Positions 53,328 through 64,000 of a stretch of DNA of 64,000 bases are shown piece by piece. Position 1 is the first letter of the stretch. Every line of letters starts with the position of its first letter. Under the pieces are notes generated by a model that saw nothing but the letters and a program-made list of their open reading frames with translations, had not been told where the DNA came from and made no database searches. This stretch comes from Drosophila pseudoobscura (Eukaryota > Arthropoda > Insecta > Diptera > Drosophilidae). Both the position numbers and the translations under genes were made by a program. Location: positions 1,302,001 to 1,366,000 of the forward strand of contig NC_046679.1 in the NCBI RefSeq assembly GCF_009870125.1, in the 5' to 3' direction.

Positions 53328-54161
53328 TGATTTAGCGCGATACTGAGATTATGGCATGTGGGTATAAATCAATACTGAGGTCTTTCGCGTATTTTGATTT
53401 ACAACAGCTGAACTATTTGTTGAAAACTATCCATGGTTTTATAAGCCATTCTCAGTGTACAACATATTATAGCATGGAGCCGAAATCATTGGAGGCTCGT
53501 AACAAAGGTCTTCGAAATATAAGGCAGCATCTCCCGAAAGTCTTCACGTAAAAATACGATGGAAGATTGTTCTTTACATCTGATCCGTTAATGTCGAATT
53601 TACCAAAATCATCGTCAAGGCTTTCCAAAGAAAATATGGAGCTGAATAAAGAGGTTAAAGATTCGCTATTAGATGTTAAGTTTGAAGATTGCGTTTTAAG
53701 TTCCGATAGTTCAGATACCGAATGAATATGTATGTTTTTTAGATCCAATATTATTTGCATTCAAATAAATTCATAATCCACTGGTGCATCCATTATTTTG
53801 AAAGAAAATTGTTCAATGAGCTCTTTTATTTGTTCGTTGAATTTTTACATGATTTAGTATTACTTTTTTACATATACTGGGGAGTTTTGGGGAATAATAT
53901 TATATATAAAATGTAATTTCAAAATTGACCCATTCTACTGAAATTTAGGCGCGTTCTATCCGTGTCGCAATACTTAAGAGCATTTTTCTCTTAAACTCTC
54001 GCTCCGTGCGACTCTAATTACGGCTTGGAGCATAACATAACTAAAAAAAACCTGTTATTTTAAATCATAATGATAGTAACAAGTGAGCGATTCCTCGCAG
54101 GTACGTAACGGTCCATTTGTACATTTCATAGAGACTACTAACATAGAAGCTCTCCCTAAGA

Positions 54162-55341
54162 GCTAAGAATAAAACTCAGTGATTGAATATTGATTTATGG
54201 TCTATGCTGATTTATCCGAATTATCCCAACTAAGATCTACGTTTATTTAAACACCGAACAATTTAAGAAAGAGTGAAATAGAAGTTTACTTGAGCTCGAT
54301 TTACATTGTAAGCAAACCAATTGGATTGAAAGAGGTATTCCCCCTCTGGAAATGGCAGGACCTGCGTAAAGTGCCGATTGACAAAGCTCACAGGAAGCTT
54401 ATCCACCAAGAGGTCATGCTGTGAATGGAAAGGAGAATTGAATATGAAATTTAAATACGATTAGAAGGCTTACACTCACTTCGAAGGGACAGGAATGGTT
54501 CATATTTGAATGGGCTCTGAATATATCGTGAAGGAAAACAAACACTGGGTTCGATTTTCGATTTTTCAATACCTTGCAGGCATCCACAGTGATATTGTAG
54601 AGGAACGGCTTATAGCCACTGAATCGCTTGAGCAATGCAAAGTTCACCTATAAACGATAGCATCTATACACAAAAATGACTTACACAAAAATGTCTTACA
54701 AACATACTTTCACTATAGTGATGGGAACTTTATACAAATTGACTTTCAGGGACATGTACTTGTAGGTTCGATTCACCGACTTCAGATAGCAATACTCAAA
54801 ATCATCGAATTCCTTATCCAGTGAAGTGCATTTGATGTTTGTAAACTCCACTTTAGAGGCGATCTAAAATACCGTTCATTATTTATAAAAGTTTCAGTAA
54901 AGATTAAGAAGATACGATACGCGCTTCTCTAACTAGATATAGGAATAAAATAAGTTGAACCAGAAGAATGTACGTGGGACTCATTTTGCACTGACACACC
55001 GAATATCAGGGCAATACGATATGTGTTCCGGACAGTTGCGGCACAGTATTAGTTGCGGAGTATTTAATGCCCATTTGGAGCAAGCGATTAAAGTGATCAC
55101 ATCAGATAATCCATTCCCATAGTCAGGCGTGACGGGTTTAATAAATCGATTGACAGTACTGACGAGTATTACAGCTCATAGTTGAAAGCGCACTCAGTGT
55201 ACAATATATATAGCATGGAGCCGAAATCATTGGAGGCTTGTAACAAAGGTCTTCGAAATATAAGACAGCATCTCCCGAAAGTCTTCACGTAAAAATACGA
55301 TGGTTTTACATCTGATCCGTTAATTTCGAATTTAAGAAACA
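54162..55341. repeat. Tandem segmental duplication, unit 2
   Basis: A second copy of the 51955-53606 unit, shorter by about 450 bases. At the junction (about 55191-55200) GCGCA is joined directly to CTCAGTGTAC. CAGTG-like words flank the extra segment in unit 1, so either a microhomology deletion here or an insertion in unit 1 is possible. Confidence 0.85.
54263..54984 (-). pseudogene. DUF1091 (DM8) gene copy 2 with altered splice donor
   Basis: Same four-exon layout as copy 1: 54984-54925, 54863-54708, 54647-54480 and 54418-54263. All exons keep their exact length and frame, and exon sequence is close to copy 1 (FTNIKCTSLDKEF, KRFSGYKPFLYNITVDACK, VLPFPEGEYLF). The donor of intron 1 reads GAA/GCGCGT where copies 1 and 3 read GTGCGT. 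GC donors exist but normally sit in a strong AG/GCAAGT context; this one is weak, so the signal-peptide exon may not be joined. No stop or frameshift is present, so the damage looks recent, or GC splicing still works. If spliced, it would encode 179 residues. Confidence 0.75.
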
Positions 55342-55557
55342 TATACATTTAAGTACATATATGCTTTTGGGGTCGGAAACGTTTCTTTCGGGGTGTTATT
55401 CACATTCACTTTTACCAAAGATCTAATATATGTACCTCTACCTCTAACGGGTATGCAAATCAAATTTATAGATTGTCTCGGTATAGTTCAGCTAGAGATT
55501 TCTTTATTTAGAGATAAGACTGCATTGGAAAGTAGCGATGTTTCTCAGTTTATTTCT

Positions 55558-56290
55558 TTAGTTTTCAAAGTTGTGGGAAAGAGTGCCATATATATCGACC
55601 TCAGCTCGATTTATACCGTAGGCATGCCAGCTGGTGTGCAGCTGATAGTCCCCATGAGGAAAGGGTAGAACTTCTGTGATTTTCTGATCAACAAACTTGG
55701 TAGAAAGCTTATCCAGAACAATATCGTGCTGCAAAGAAGGATCATTTCATAGTGTGAGTATCATATTCAGTCTGAAGGCACCTACATCGAAGGGGCATGT
55801 ATGATTCATATTGGAGTGGGCCCTGAACAGCTCATGAAAGTAAGTAACGACGGGGTTTGACTTTCGGTTGCTTAGGAATTTGCAAGCATCCACAGTAAAA
55901 TTATAGAGGAATGGTTTGTAGCCGCTGAATCGCTTGAGCAGGGAAAAATTAACCTAGAACGAAATAAGCATATGTTTTTAAGTTGTTAAACAAATTTCGC
56001 AAAAATATACACACTTTGACTTTAGTGATGGGAATTTTATACAAATTCACTTTCAGCGACATGTACTTGTAGCTTCTGTTCACCGACTTCAGATAGCAAT
56101 ACTCAAAATCATCGAATTCCTTATCCAGGGAATTGCATTTGATGTTTGTAAACTCGAACTTGGACGCGATCTTGAATAATTGTTAATTATTGGTAAAGTT
56201 GAAGTTTATGCTCATTAAAAGTATACGCACGCCTCTCAATAGATGTAAAACCACAAGTAGTTGAACCAGAATAATGTATCTCGAGCTCAT
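55558..56290 (-). CDS. DUF1091 (DM8) secreted protein, copy 3
   Basis: Four exons in minus order: 56290-56231, 56170-56015, 55953-55786 and 55728-55558, 184 residues, with GT..AG introns (donors GTGCGT, GTGTGT, GTAGGT). Exon 1 encodes a signal peptide (MSSRYIILVQLLVVLHLL). The mature part keeps all family landmarks (KCNSLDKEF, YKPFLYNFTVDACKFL, SNMNHTCPFD, VLPFPHGDYQL) but differs from copies 1 and 2 at many positions and has a five-residue longer C-terminus. It is therefore the older paralogue of the pair that arose by the later 2.2 kb duplication. TATATA lies about 40-50 bases upstream of the ATG. Confidence 0.88.
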
Positions 56291-56528
56291 CTTGAAAAGC
56301 AATGAAAACCAGTGGCACAAGGGTATATATCCATTCGGAACAAATGATTAAAATCACATCAGATAATCCATTTCGATTCATTGAGCGCTATTGATCAATC
56401 ATATATTTTAGTGGAACAAATTGGATGTAGCTTTTGTGTATTATCTTGTAATTTATTTCGTTACGCTTGGATTGTTTTGGGTGCAAAACACTGAAGAATT
56501 ATTCAAATGAAGTTTATGAGAGAGTTCC

Positions 56529-56767
56529 TAATACTTGACGTCATACCAAGCATACCAGTTTGATTGGATTGAAATAGATAATCCCCATCGGGAAAAAGGA
56601 AGAACTTTGGCTAATTGTTGATTAAAAAGGTTGATGGAAAGCTTTCCAATAAAATATCGAGTTGCAAATAAGGAAAATGTAAAAGAGCTAGTAAATTAGG
56701 AAGATCAGGAGTGGGACTCCCCGACTAGATATAGTACCACAAAATATTGAATGTACGTGTATATCAT
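56529..56767 (-). pseudogene. DUF1091 relic copy 4, exons 2 and 3 lost
   Basis: On the minus strand an exon 1-like part (ATG at 56767; IYTYIQ then VVLYLVGE) is followed after about 50 bases by an exon 4-like part (56665-56529) with the remnants of LLES, then FNQQL, then VLPF and GDYLFQSN. Exons 2 and 3 are missing, the exon 1 donor is replaced, and small indels shift the frame after the VLPF block. It is a dead gene that extends the array to four members. Confidence 0.75.
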
Positions 56768-56909
56768 CTCGAAGAACAATGACGCACGATATGGCATATT
56801 AACTTTTTAAATAGAAAATTTAATTTAGCAAATTACGTAGTATTAAACAGATTGATGTACATACATATGATGATCATGAACGGTTATTACAGATTATATT
56901 CCTTAAATA

Positions 56910-57027
56910 TACTAACGAATTCAAGTTCTAAATATCGATGGTGTTATTGATTAAAAAATTAAAATCGATGCAGTTATTGACTATAAAATTATTGTGATCG
57001 ATGCTGTTATTGATTATTTTGTAATTA
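56910..57027 (+). repeat. ATCGATG-type minisatellite, copy 2
   Basis: Leader ACTAACGAATTCAAGTTCTA followed by three units of about 33-36 bases: ATCGATGGTGTTATTGATTA.., ATCGATGCAGTTATTGACTA.., ATCGATGCTGTTATTGATTA... It matches the element at 40993-41086, which has about two units. Confidence 0.75.
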
Positions 57028-58805
57028 TCTACACGATTTCTACATGTAATCTACTCATATATTTGGTACATTGGATCACCTTAGCAGAGACACAAGCCAA
57101 GCGATCAGAGAAGTTCCGGAAAGTCCCCGCAGATGACGCCTGTGTGTCCGCTGCAGAACAATATTCTCCCACTAAAAATCATTTAAATTAGATGATAATT
57201 TGAATTTTAATATACACTTCTGTTTGCCTTGCCCCTTCTCTTGAATTCGTTCAGGAATTTTAATGACAATCTAGCAAAATGGCCATCAAGGAACGGCGCC
57301 ATTTGGCTTGGCCCCGCTGCTGCGGCTGTGTGGCTGCAGTGCACTCGTTTCTATATTTTCCGACATTTGTTTTCCTTTGCTGTTTTTTGCAAAATGGAGC
57401 GGCGCCAGAGCTTAGTGGGAACTTAAGTGTGCTTATGGCTTGTAATGCACAAATAAATGCCCCGTGTGCGGGCTGGTGGTCGGCCATTGGTTATACATAT
57501 ATCTAAATGGATATTATGCGCACATTTCCCGACGCGGAGGCGGACTCAGACGATTCACGTTAGATAACTCAAATCGGGGCAGGAACACAGATAGCTAGAT
57601 CGATAACCAGGTGAAGATAAGCATGCGGAGAGCGGCCCATGTACTCAAGGGAGGGATAGGGGACCGGGACCAGTACCCAGGCAAACAATCAATTAGAATG
57701 GCAAAATCTTTGTAAATGCAGTAAAAATCCACGGAACGCAAAAAGAGCTTAAAAAGTAATTCCCAAACCAGACAAGAAGTGGAAAAAGGGAAGGAAAATC
57801 GCACCGTAACCGTACCCGTATCGCTTCGTAACGCACGGCACAGTGGGCAGCCGAAAAATGGCGATCATTCGATGAAGGGATGTGGGGAGTGCGGCCCTGA
57901 ATCATGACGATCCCTATCAGTGGCCCTCGGAGCACTCACTCCGCCAGTCCCCGTCATCGAGTCGGTCACGAATTGTGGTAATAAATCGATTCGAATCGCA
58001 ATTGCAATTGCAATTGCAGTTTGTGTTCGTGCCTGGCCGTTGTACTTTTTATGGGTTTATAGATTTACAATGGCAGCTCGACTAGATTGCTGTTTGTTCT
58101 AGTTTACTAACGGGCTTTAAAATCAATCGATCACAATTGGGGAGTGACCACAGAGACCAGAGATATGTACGTCGTATCTCTGGACAGTTTCAGATGGAAT
58201 CTCTGCCTGACATATGCTTCCCCTCCGGCCACTGACATGCGTCGCTATTCAAACACTTGAGTAATTATGAGAGCTGGCGGCGCTTTGAATCCACTCTCTT
58301 GATCGTACGTACCCTTTGTATCCTTCAATGAAATCCAATCCCCGGATGTCGCTTAAACGGATTGCGATTGCGAGACATCAAAACAAATTGCACTCCCTCG
58401 TGGCTAGCACACAAATCTGATTAGGAAAACATTTACAAACGCAAATCGCAAGTTAGCGCCGACGTTAGGGATGAGGATTGAGGATGAACATGAACCCACC
58501 CCGGGTCTCATTTGATGTGTGAACTTTCAGCAGGGGCTGTGACAGGGGCATGGGCTGGTTGCTCGACTAATTTGATTGACGTCGTCGGCGGGCCAGGAAA
58601 TTGTGGGAAAATGAAAACAAGCGCCCGCGCTTGGAAGAGACTCTCTCGCAGAGCGGGCCACAAGTGGCACTGTGCCATGGCTGTGGGGCAGGTAGCAGCA
58701 GCAGCATCCCAGAAACGATATCCAAACAAACCCAATTTGGTGGGCTGACAACGCCTTTGATAGATTAGCAGACAAAGCGAAAGAGGCGCGACACTGTGAC
58801 ACGTG

Positions 58806-58857
58806 ACCAGGAGCAGGAGAAGGAGGAGGAGAAGGAGGAGGAGAAGGAGGAGGAGTT
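58806..58857. repeat. Polypurine GGAGGAGAA repeat
   Basis: About 50 bases with almost only A and G on the plus strand, built from GGAGGAGAA nonamers. Such tracts can adopt triplex (H-DNA) structures and bind GAGA-like factors weakly. Confidence 0.8.
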
Positions 58858-59443
58858 TGAGTGGGAGTAGGAGGCATGGACCAATGTCAAATTCGTATTC
58901 CATTTGGCTGGGGCATACAAAATTGATTTGCTTGTAGCACAAGTAAAATATTTGCCAGCGGCAGGCAGCATCCATTAAACAGCTGCTGCTATCGCTCTCG
59001 CTCTCGCTCACGTTCTCGGTTTCGGTGTCGATGTTGGGTCCTGCCTCCGTGCCAAGGCCACGTGCCAGTGGTGCACTTGCCAGCGGTTCTGTCACGTGCC
59101 AGCCGGCAAATTAAACAAGGCGCAACATGGGAAGCAAAAGTTTAACAATGCAGAAAATTGAAAAACAATCAGAAGACCGAGCCGCAGCAGCGAGAAAGAG
59201 ACGGCAGAAGCAGGCAGCCAGTGAAAGTTAAGTGGTGGCATGCCATACGGAACCCAGAAGATACAGCATGCAGGATGCAGGATACAGGACCTTCTCCACC
59301 CTGCTATTTGCCCAGAGCGCGCGTCTCCTTTCGTCTCACTTTATTTGGCCATAATTAGCTTAATGCGCACAACAAACAACCAGGAAGAGCAGGCGACGGC
59401 GAAATATCCGTGCTGGCCATGCATGTCCTTGCTGGCACTTCGC

Positions 59444-59466
59444 CAGGCCAGGCCAGGCCAGGCCAG
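59444..59466. repeat. GCCAG pentamer repeat
   Basis: Four to five perfect GCCAG units in spacer DNA. Confidence 0.8.
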
Positions 59467-62397
59467 GGCCAGTGGGAATGCCAAAGCAAACAAATGTGGC
59501 AGCAACGTGAGGCAAGAGCAGAAGCAACAGCCAGAGCAGTCCGTAAAGTGGCTGAAAAAATTAAACCAATTGGCAAGTTGGAGACGACATGGTGATTGAT
59601 GAATACTCTTATGCCAAGAAAACTGGTGCAAAATATTGTATCATGTTGGAAAGTAAGGGCGAAGATTGGCAGAGCTTCGATGAGCTATCGAATAACGATC
59701 TTTCGTGTTTCAATTGGGTCAAACAGTTCTTGTCTTGTCTAACCATAGACAATACTTTGGCAAAGACATCCCCATAGCAGAGGCACCTCCTGAGAGAGTG
59801 CTCGTAGAAAAACAAGAACAGGGCAAACAGAATGCACGGAAAAAATTAAAATCATTAATCCCCTTAAAAGGTTCTTAATCTGTGGCTACTGCTGCTGAAT
59901 TTTGTTGCTTCATTTGCCTCGCCACCCCCAGCCCCCGCTTGTCAGCCGTTGAGTTTGGTTTTTCCGCTTCTGCATTACTCATACGCAGTGTGACCACTGA
60001 TGGTGCTAGTGCCAGTGCCAGTGTCAGTGCCAGGGTCCAAGTCGGAAGCCTATCAGCGCTTGGTTCTATGTCTTGTGCTCCCCTTTGTTTAGTGCCTGAG
60101 GAGAGCTGTCAATGAAGTGTCTGGCGGCTGTCAACGGGCCATCGCCATGCGACATCATCATATGACCGGCCGACCAATGTGTGCCGTGAGTCAGTGGAAT
60201 CAGCTTTGGCCAACAAATGGTTTAATGAGCACCCTCTGAGGTGTCGAGTTCGATCTCCGCTGGCGATGGCGATGACGATGGCGATGACCCTGGTGGCCTC
60301 TGCCTCCGCCTCTGTCTCTGTCAGCCACTGCGATCGTAAACTGAGCAAACATTTGTGTGGTTTGCTCTGGGGCTGATTGCGTGCACTGCAATGCAAGTTT
60401 TATGGCACTCTCCATGCGATGATACGAGTGTGGGTCCGAGTGCCAGGCGAGGGCAAACAGTACGCTTTATGACAGGCAAAACTCTCGTCCGATGGCCATG
60501 CAAAAAATGGTCGTAATCAGTCGCCTCGCAAAATGTAAATAATTTCACTCCAAACCAAATTCAACGATCAGAATGGAAAGAGCCTGAGGCTGAAACAGAG
60601 ACAGAAACAGTAACAGTAACCTGAAACCTGACACAAATAAAATAATAAATTTTATACGAAATTGACAAGCTGGCTTAGCTGCCGCTGATAGTGGTCACCG
60701 AGCCCATTGGGAGCTGGATAGTACAACCAATAAAGAATGCACATTGGCCAGCAGGCAGCAGCCGGCGGGCAGCAGCCAGCATACGGTAGCTGGTTTGGTA
60801 GTTCGCTGGCGGCTTACCGCGGGGCTGTAAAAGTTAAGCATTTAATTGCGAAATTAAAGACAGTCGAAGGTTGGCTGATTACTGACTGAGAGTTCCGAGG
60901 GTTCCAGTATGCTGGTATACTTTTATAATTTTTATAGTATCTACACTCCCGAACCGCCCTCTCAGCACTCAACTCTCAACTCCCAGGCAAATCTAATTAA
61001 TTTCCACCACCCAAAATTATGATTGAGTAGGAAAATCAAAGGAAAACAAGAGGAAAACTTATGTTCCACTTCCAGCAGAAAGAAACACAATTGCAGGCGT
61101 CGCGTCGTACTGTTAAAAAGAAAACAGAGAATAAAATAACAAAGAATTTAAATTGGAATTATTTATTTTTGCATTTTGAAAGCGTTCGCGCGTGTCAAGG
61201 ATTTCTCACGCGCGGTGTCACTCCCTCTGCTCCATATCTCGCTCTATATATAGTATCTCTCTCTTTCTCAGTCAACCCCTGAGCAGAAAGACCCTCCTCG
61301 TACAGCTCCCACCCTTTGGCTTGCAAAAAAGCAGAGCCTCAGCTTTTAAAATTTTAATTTGAGCCTCAGCTTTTGGAATTTTAATTTGAAAATATAAAAA
61401 TAACAAAGAGCTCAGGCATATTCAAATGTCAAAGTCTCCCTCGCACTCGAACCCACAGGAAAAATCGGTCTGTATCGCAGATATGCGAATACGGTCGTAT
61501 GTCTGTGTGTTCATGTATTTGTATTTGTGGCGGCCAGACCCCATGGAAACAAACATTTGACTCCCTTCTCGATGAAGTCTAAGAGCAGAGCTCTTGCAAT
61601 ATCCAGAGTTCATCGATGCTTCAATTAATTGGAAAATCACATTCCATATCGAGGAACAGTTCTCTCCTTTTAATAAAGATTAAGAATAGATATTCATGAG
61701 AAAAGTCACTGTGCATTGTAGCAATTTGGAGGCGATTAAAATATATGATTGGAACACAGTGTTCATTTCAACCCTAACTCCCTTAAATAGGTATTTCACA
61801 CATTTAATGTGTCAAGGTCACGCCAGGCTAAGGTCATGGAGAGCATTGCCTTTGAGAACTTCCAAAATCTATTTTCACTAAGGATCAATTGAACAAACAA
61901 GATAACCCGGGCCTGAGCTGATCCACCAAGGCACTGCCCGTACTGCCCTTTGCCCATTGAGGAAGGTTCCGAAGCCTTTCCCACGCCCACCCTCTGGAAG
62001 AGCAGTAGTAAGCCCAAGACATCATCTCGTAATCCTAAACCAAATACAATACAGTCCCCCTCTTGAAGGAAGGAACTGCCGTGAGAATCTGAGAGAGAAC
62101 AGGCACCTGCCTGTCCATGGAATATGGTAAATACTCGTACCTTCCCGTTGTCTGATGGATATAAATCGGTAATCACACATTCTTAGGCCGCATCAACGTC
62201 GGACGGAACTTCATCGGGGGGCCGTAGTTTTGATCCGGGGGGCTTACGCCGCTGAACCACTGGACTAAGGCAGTCCAATATTTCTCACGTTCCGTTCCGT
62301 TCCGACAGATCGGACATATGGCTGGGGAATACGCATCAGGAGGGATATGGATCGGTGGGGGCGAGGCGATAGACGGCGACGGACGACCGACGACGAG

Positions 62398-62421
62398 CGA
62401 CGCCCGACGCCCGACGCCCGA
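62398..62421. repeat. ACGCCCG heptamer repeat
   Basis: Three to four ACGCCCG units within a GACGAC-rich stretch (62370-62425). Confidence 0.7.
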
Positions 62422-64000
62422 CCGTGTCTACTGTTGGATATATGTACATAGTCACCCAGTCGACTCCTACTGCCACTCCCACACTCCCACTCCCACACTC
62501 CCACAGAGTACGAGTGCGGCTGCTGTCTTTCGGCTGCTATAAATCATAAGCAAACATTTTGATATTGTAATCCCCATTTTAATCCGTGCGCATAAAAAGC
62601 CAAAAATCAAACTTTTCGACATGGGCGGCGGTGTCTCTGATGTTCTGTGGGCCCTGGGCCTTTGGGCCTGCAGTTCGTTTGCTTTGTTAGTTTTTCTCGT
62701 TGTTTTTCGCTCGTTTCCCCCAAAAAAATTGATGGATTACCTTGGCCCCCGCTCCCGTTTGGCCTGCGATAAGGATTCCTTAGCTTCTGGTTTGCCACCG
62801 CCGCTGATGATGATGTTTCTTTGTTGATTTATTAATTAATTATGTGCGGAGGGAAACTGCGTCACTGGCCCCGACTCCCGGATATCGGAGGAGTATCGAT
62901 AATAGTGCTAATAGGGCGCGATAACTTCCATTCCATGGCCGAGATCGGCCCTTTCGTCGGCCCTTTTCAACTGCGGCAAGGCAACGGGGCGGCAACAGTT
63001 GAAAGAAAGCCTTTTCGTGGTGCCTCCTCTGTCTCTGGCTCTTCGCCATGTTTGATGATGACTTTTGGTGGGCCACCACCCATGCGGTGGATCCCTGCTG
63101 TCTGATGTGCAACCACCTTTGAAGTCGTTCCGGCAGAAGGTTGAGCAATCCATTGGATTGGGAAAGCGGAAGAAAGCTCTTGGACAGCATATCCATCTAT
63201 GGATGTATCCTATTCTCTTCCACATCCAATTATAATTACTGCAGATAAGAGTTCTCACTGTGCAGATATATCAATTTGATGTCGGCATAAACAGTTGTAC
63301 GCACCCTTAATTGATTTTGTCTGGCTTACTATCTTCGATATCCAATTTCCATCTCGAATGGACCTCCCCAACATCCACTAGCGCTCTCCCACCTCACCAA
63401 GAGCTTCCCCCATCCTTCGCCTTGGTATCCAGCTCCTCGAGAGGAAATTACTGACGATTCAATTCCGAACAGCTGTTTGTCTTGGGACTGTCCCAAAAGC
63501 GAGGAAATGCAACAGCCCGAAGGGGAACCTCGCTTTCGTCCTGCTACTCCTCGTTCTCGTCCTTCTCCTTCTCCCTGCTCGCTGCCTGGGGAAATGTGTG
63601 TGCGGCCTTTGCGCATGTAGCACGCAACCCTCGAGGCCACACCCCTGACTATCAGAAGGCGGGGTCTTGGAGTAGCGAGTCACCGCCGAAGCGGACCAAT
63701 CGGAGCCGCCGGAGCCACCAGCGAGTGGTTGAGTGCAGCGTGGAGTGGCTGGAGATAAGCGGGGGGAGTGTGGGACGGCCCCGGACTGTTGCCCGGAGTG
63801 CGTGCGTGAGCAGAGACCGGGTACGGGACCGGGACTGGGTCCGGGTCCTGGCTGCAGGAGCAAACCACCACGTGCCGTGCATAAATCGGCCAGCAATCGA
63901 TGTAACTTTTGCCAGAGTCGAGTGCCCTCTCACAGCAGGGACCAGGGCCCGGGGCGAGGAGGTGGAAACAAATGTCATCATATTTTTCCACGTTCCGAAA

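Larger units (their letters stand above)
51955..53606. repeat. Tandem segmental duplication, unit 1
   Basis: Sequence from about 51955 is repeated from 54162 (offset 2207 bases). The unit includes the P450 poly(A) hexamer, the first DUF1091 gene, and sequence to about 53606. Exonic parts are nearly identical between units; spacers carry more differences. Unit 1 contains about 450 bases (about 53000-53451) that are absent from unit 2. Confidence 0.85.
57030..64000. other. Spacer without a supportable gene
   Basis: No exon chain or domain was found on either strand in these 7 kb. The frames present are Leu/Ser/Arg-rich chance frames. Features seen are a polypurine repeat (58806-58857), a GCCAG pentamer run (59444-59466), an ACGCCCG run (62398-62421), and a perfect TATCGATA (DRE/BEAF-type word) at 62893-62900. 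It may be regulatory DNA or an intron of a gene outside the window. Confidence 0.55.

Noticed and set aside
62215-62285. A tRNA-like stretch (minus strand, A-box-like TGGTTCAGCGG)
   Set aside because: The B box is poor and too close, and no acceptor stem or anticodon arm could be drawn.

Overview
This is nuclear DNA of a Drosophila-type fly. Genes are split by many short introns with GT..AG ends, exons are GC-rich while spacers are AT-rich and full of CAG-type and dinucleotide repeats, and five genes are recognisable fly genes. Cpr100A, Saposin-related (Sap-r), a CG15547-like NDK-domain gene and a Cyp4c3-like P450 are, from memory, genes of the distal right arm of chromosome 3 (about 100A, Muller element E) in D. 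melanogaster. The species cannot be fixed from the window; an obscura-group fly is a guess. Gene symbols come from remembered protein families, not from a search. Layout: 1-12.3 kb holds no supportable gene, only spacer with simple repeats. 12.57-13.45 kb (+) is Cpr100A, with a TATA box and initiator. 16.3-20.5 kb (+) is a complete 15-exon Smc5, with a housekeeping promoter and a dispersed repeat just upstream. 21.3-22.5 kb (-) is a gene for a secreted Pro/Ser/Tyr-rich protein of unknown function. 24.6-25.9 kb (-) is a single-exon gene for an unrecognised basic, disordered protein. 27.6-32.35 kb (-) is a ZAD/C2H2 zinc-finger transcription-factor gene with long glutamine tracts. 33.07-34.30 kb (-) encodes an NDK-like (NME5-like) protein. 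34.93-39.57 kb (-) is Sap-r, a prosaposin with one SapA and eight SapB domains. 39.6-46.0 kb is a repeat-rich spacer with dispersed-repeat copies and weak ORFs. 46.0-51.8 kb (+) is a seven-exon CYP4-family P450. 52.06-56.77 kb (-) is a tandem array of DUF1091 (DM8) small secreted-protein genes: two intact-looking copies, one with a damaged splice donor, and one internally deleted relic. 56.8-64 kb is spacer with a second minisatellite copy and no supportable gene. The genes do not form a pathway. Smc5 serves genome maintenance, Sap-r lysosomal sphingolipid breakdown, Cpr100A the cuticle, and the P450 oxidation of fatty acids, hormones or xenobiotics. The points most worth following are the DUF1091 birth-and-decay array, whose duplicated unit carries the P450 poly(A) region; a small repeat family shared by the Smc5 upstream flank and the 40 kb spacer, together with Smc5's possibly unexpected map position; frame-preserving introns in the ZAD domain and in Smc5; and an Asp in place of the ExxR Glu in the P450.
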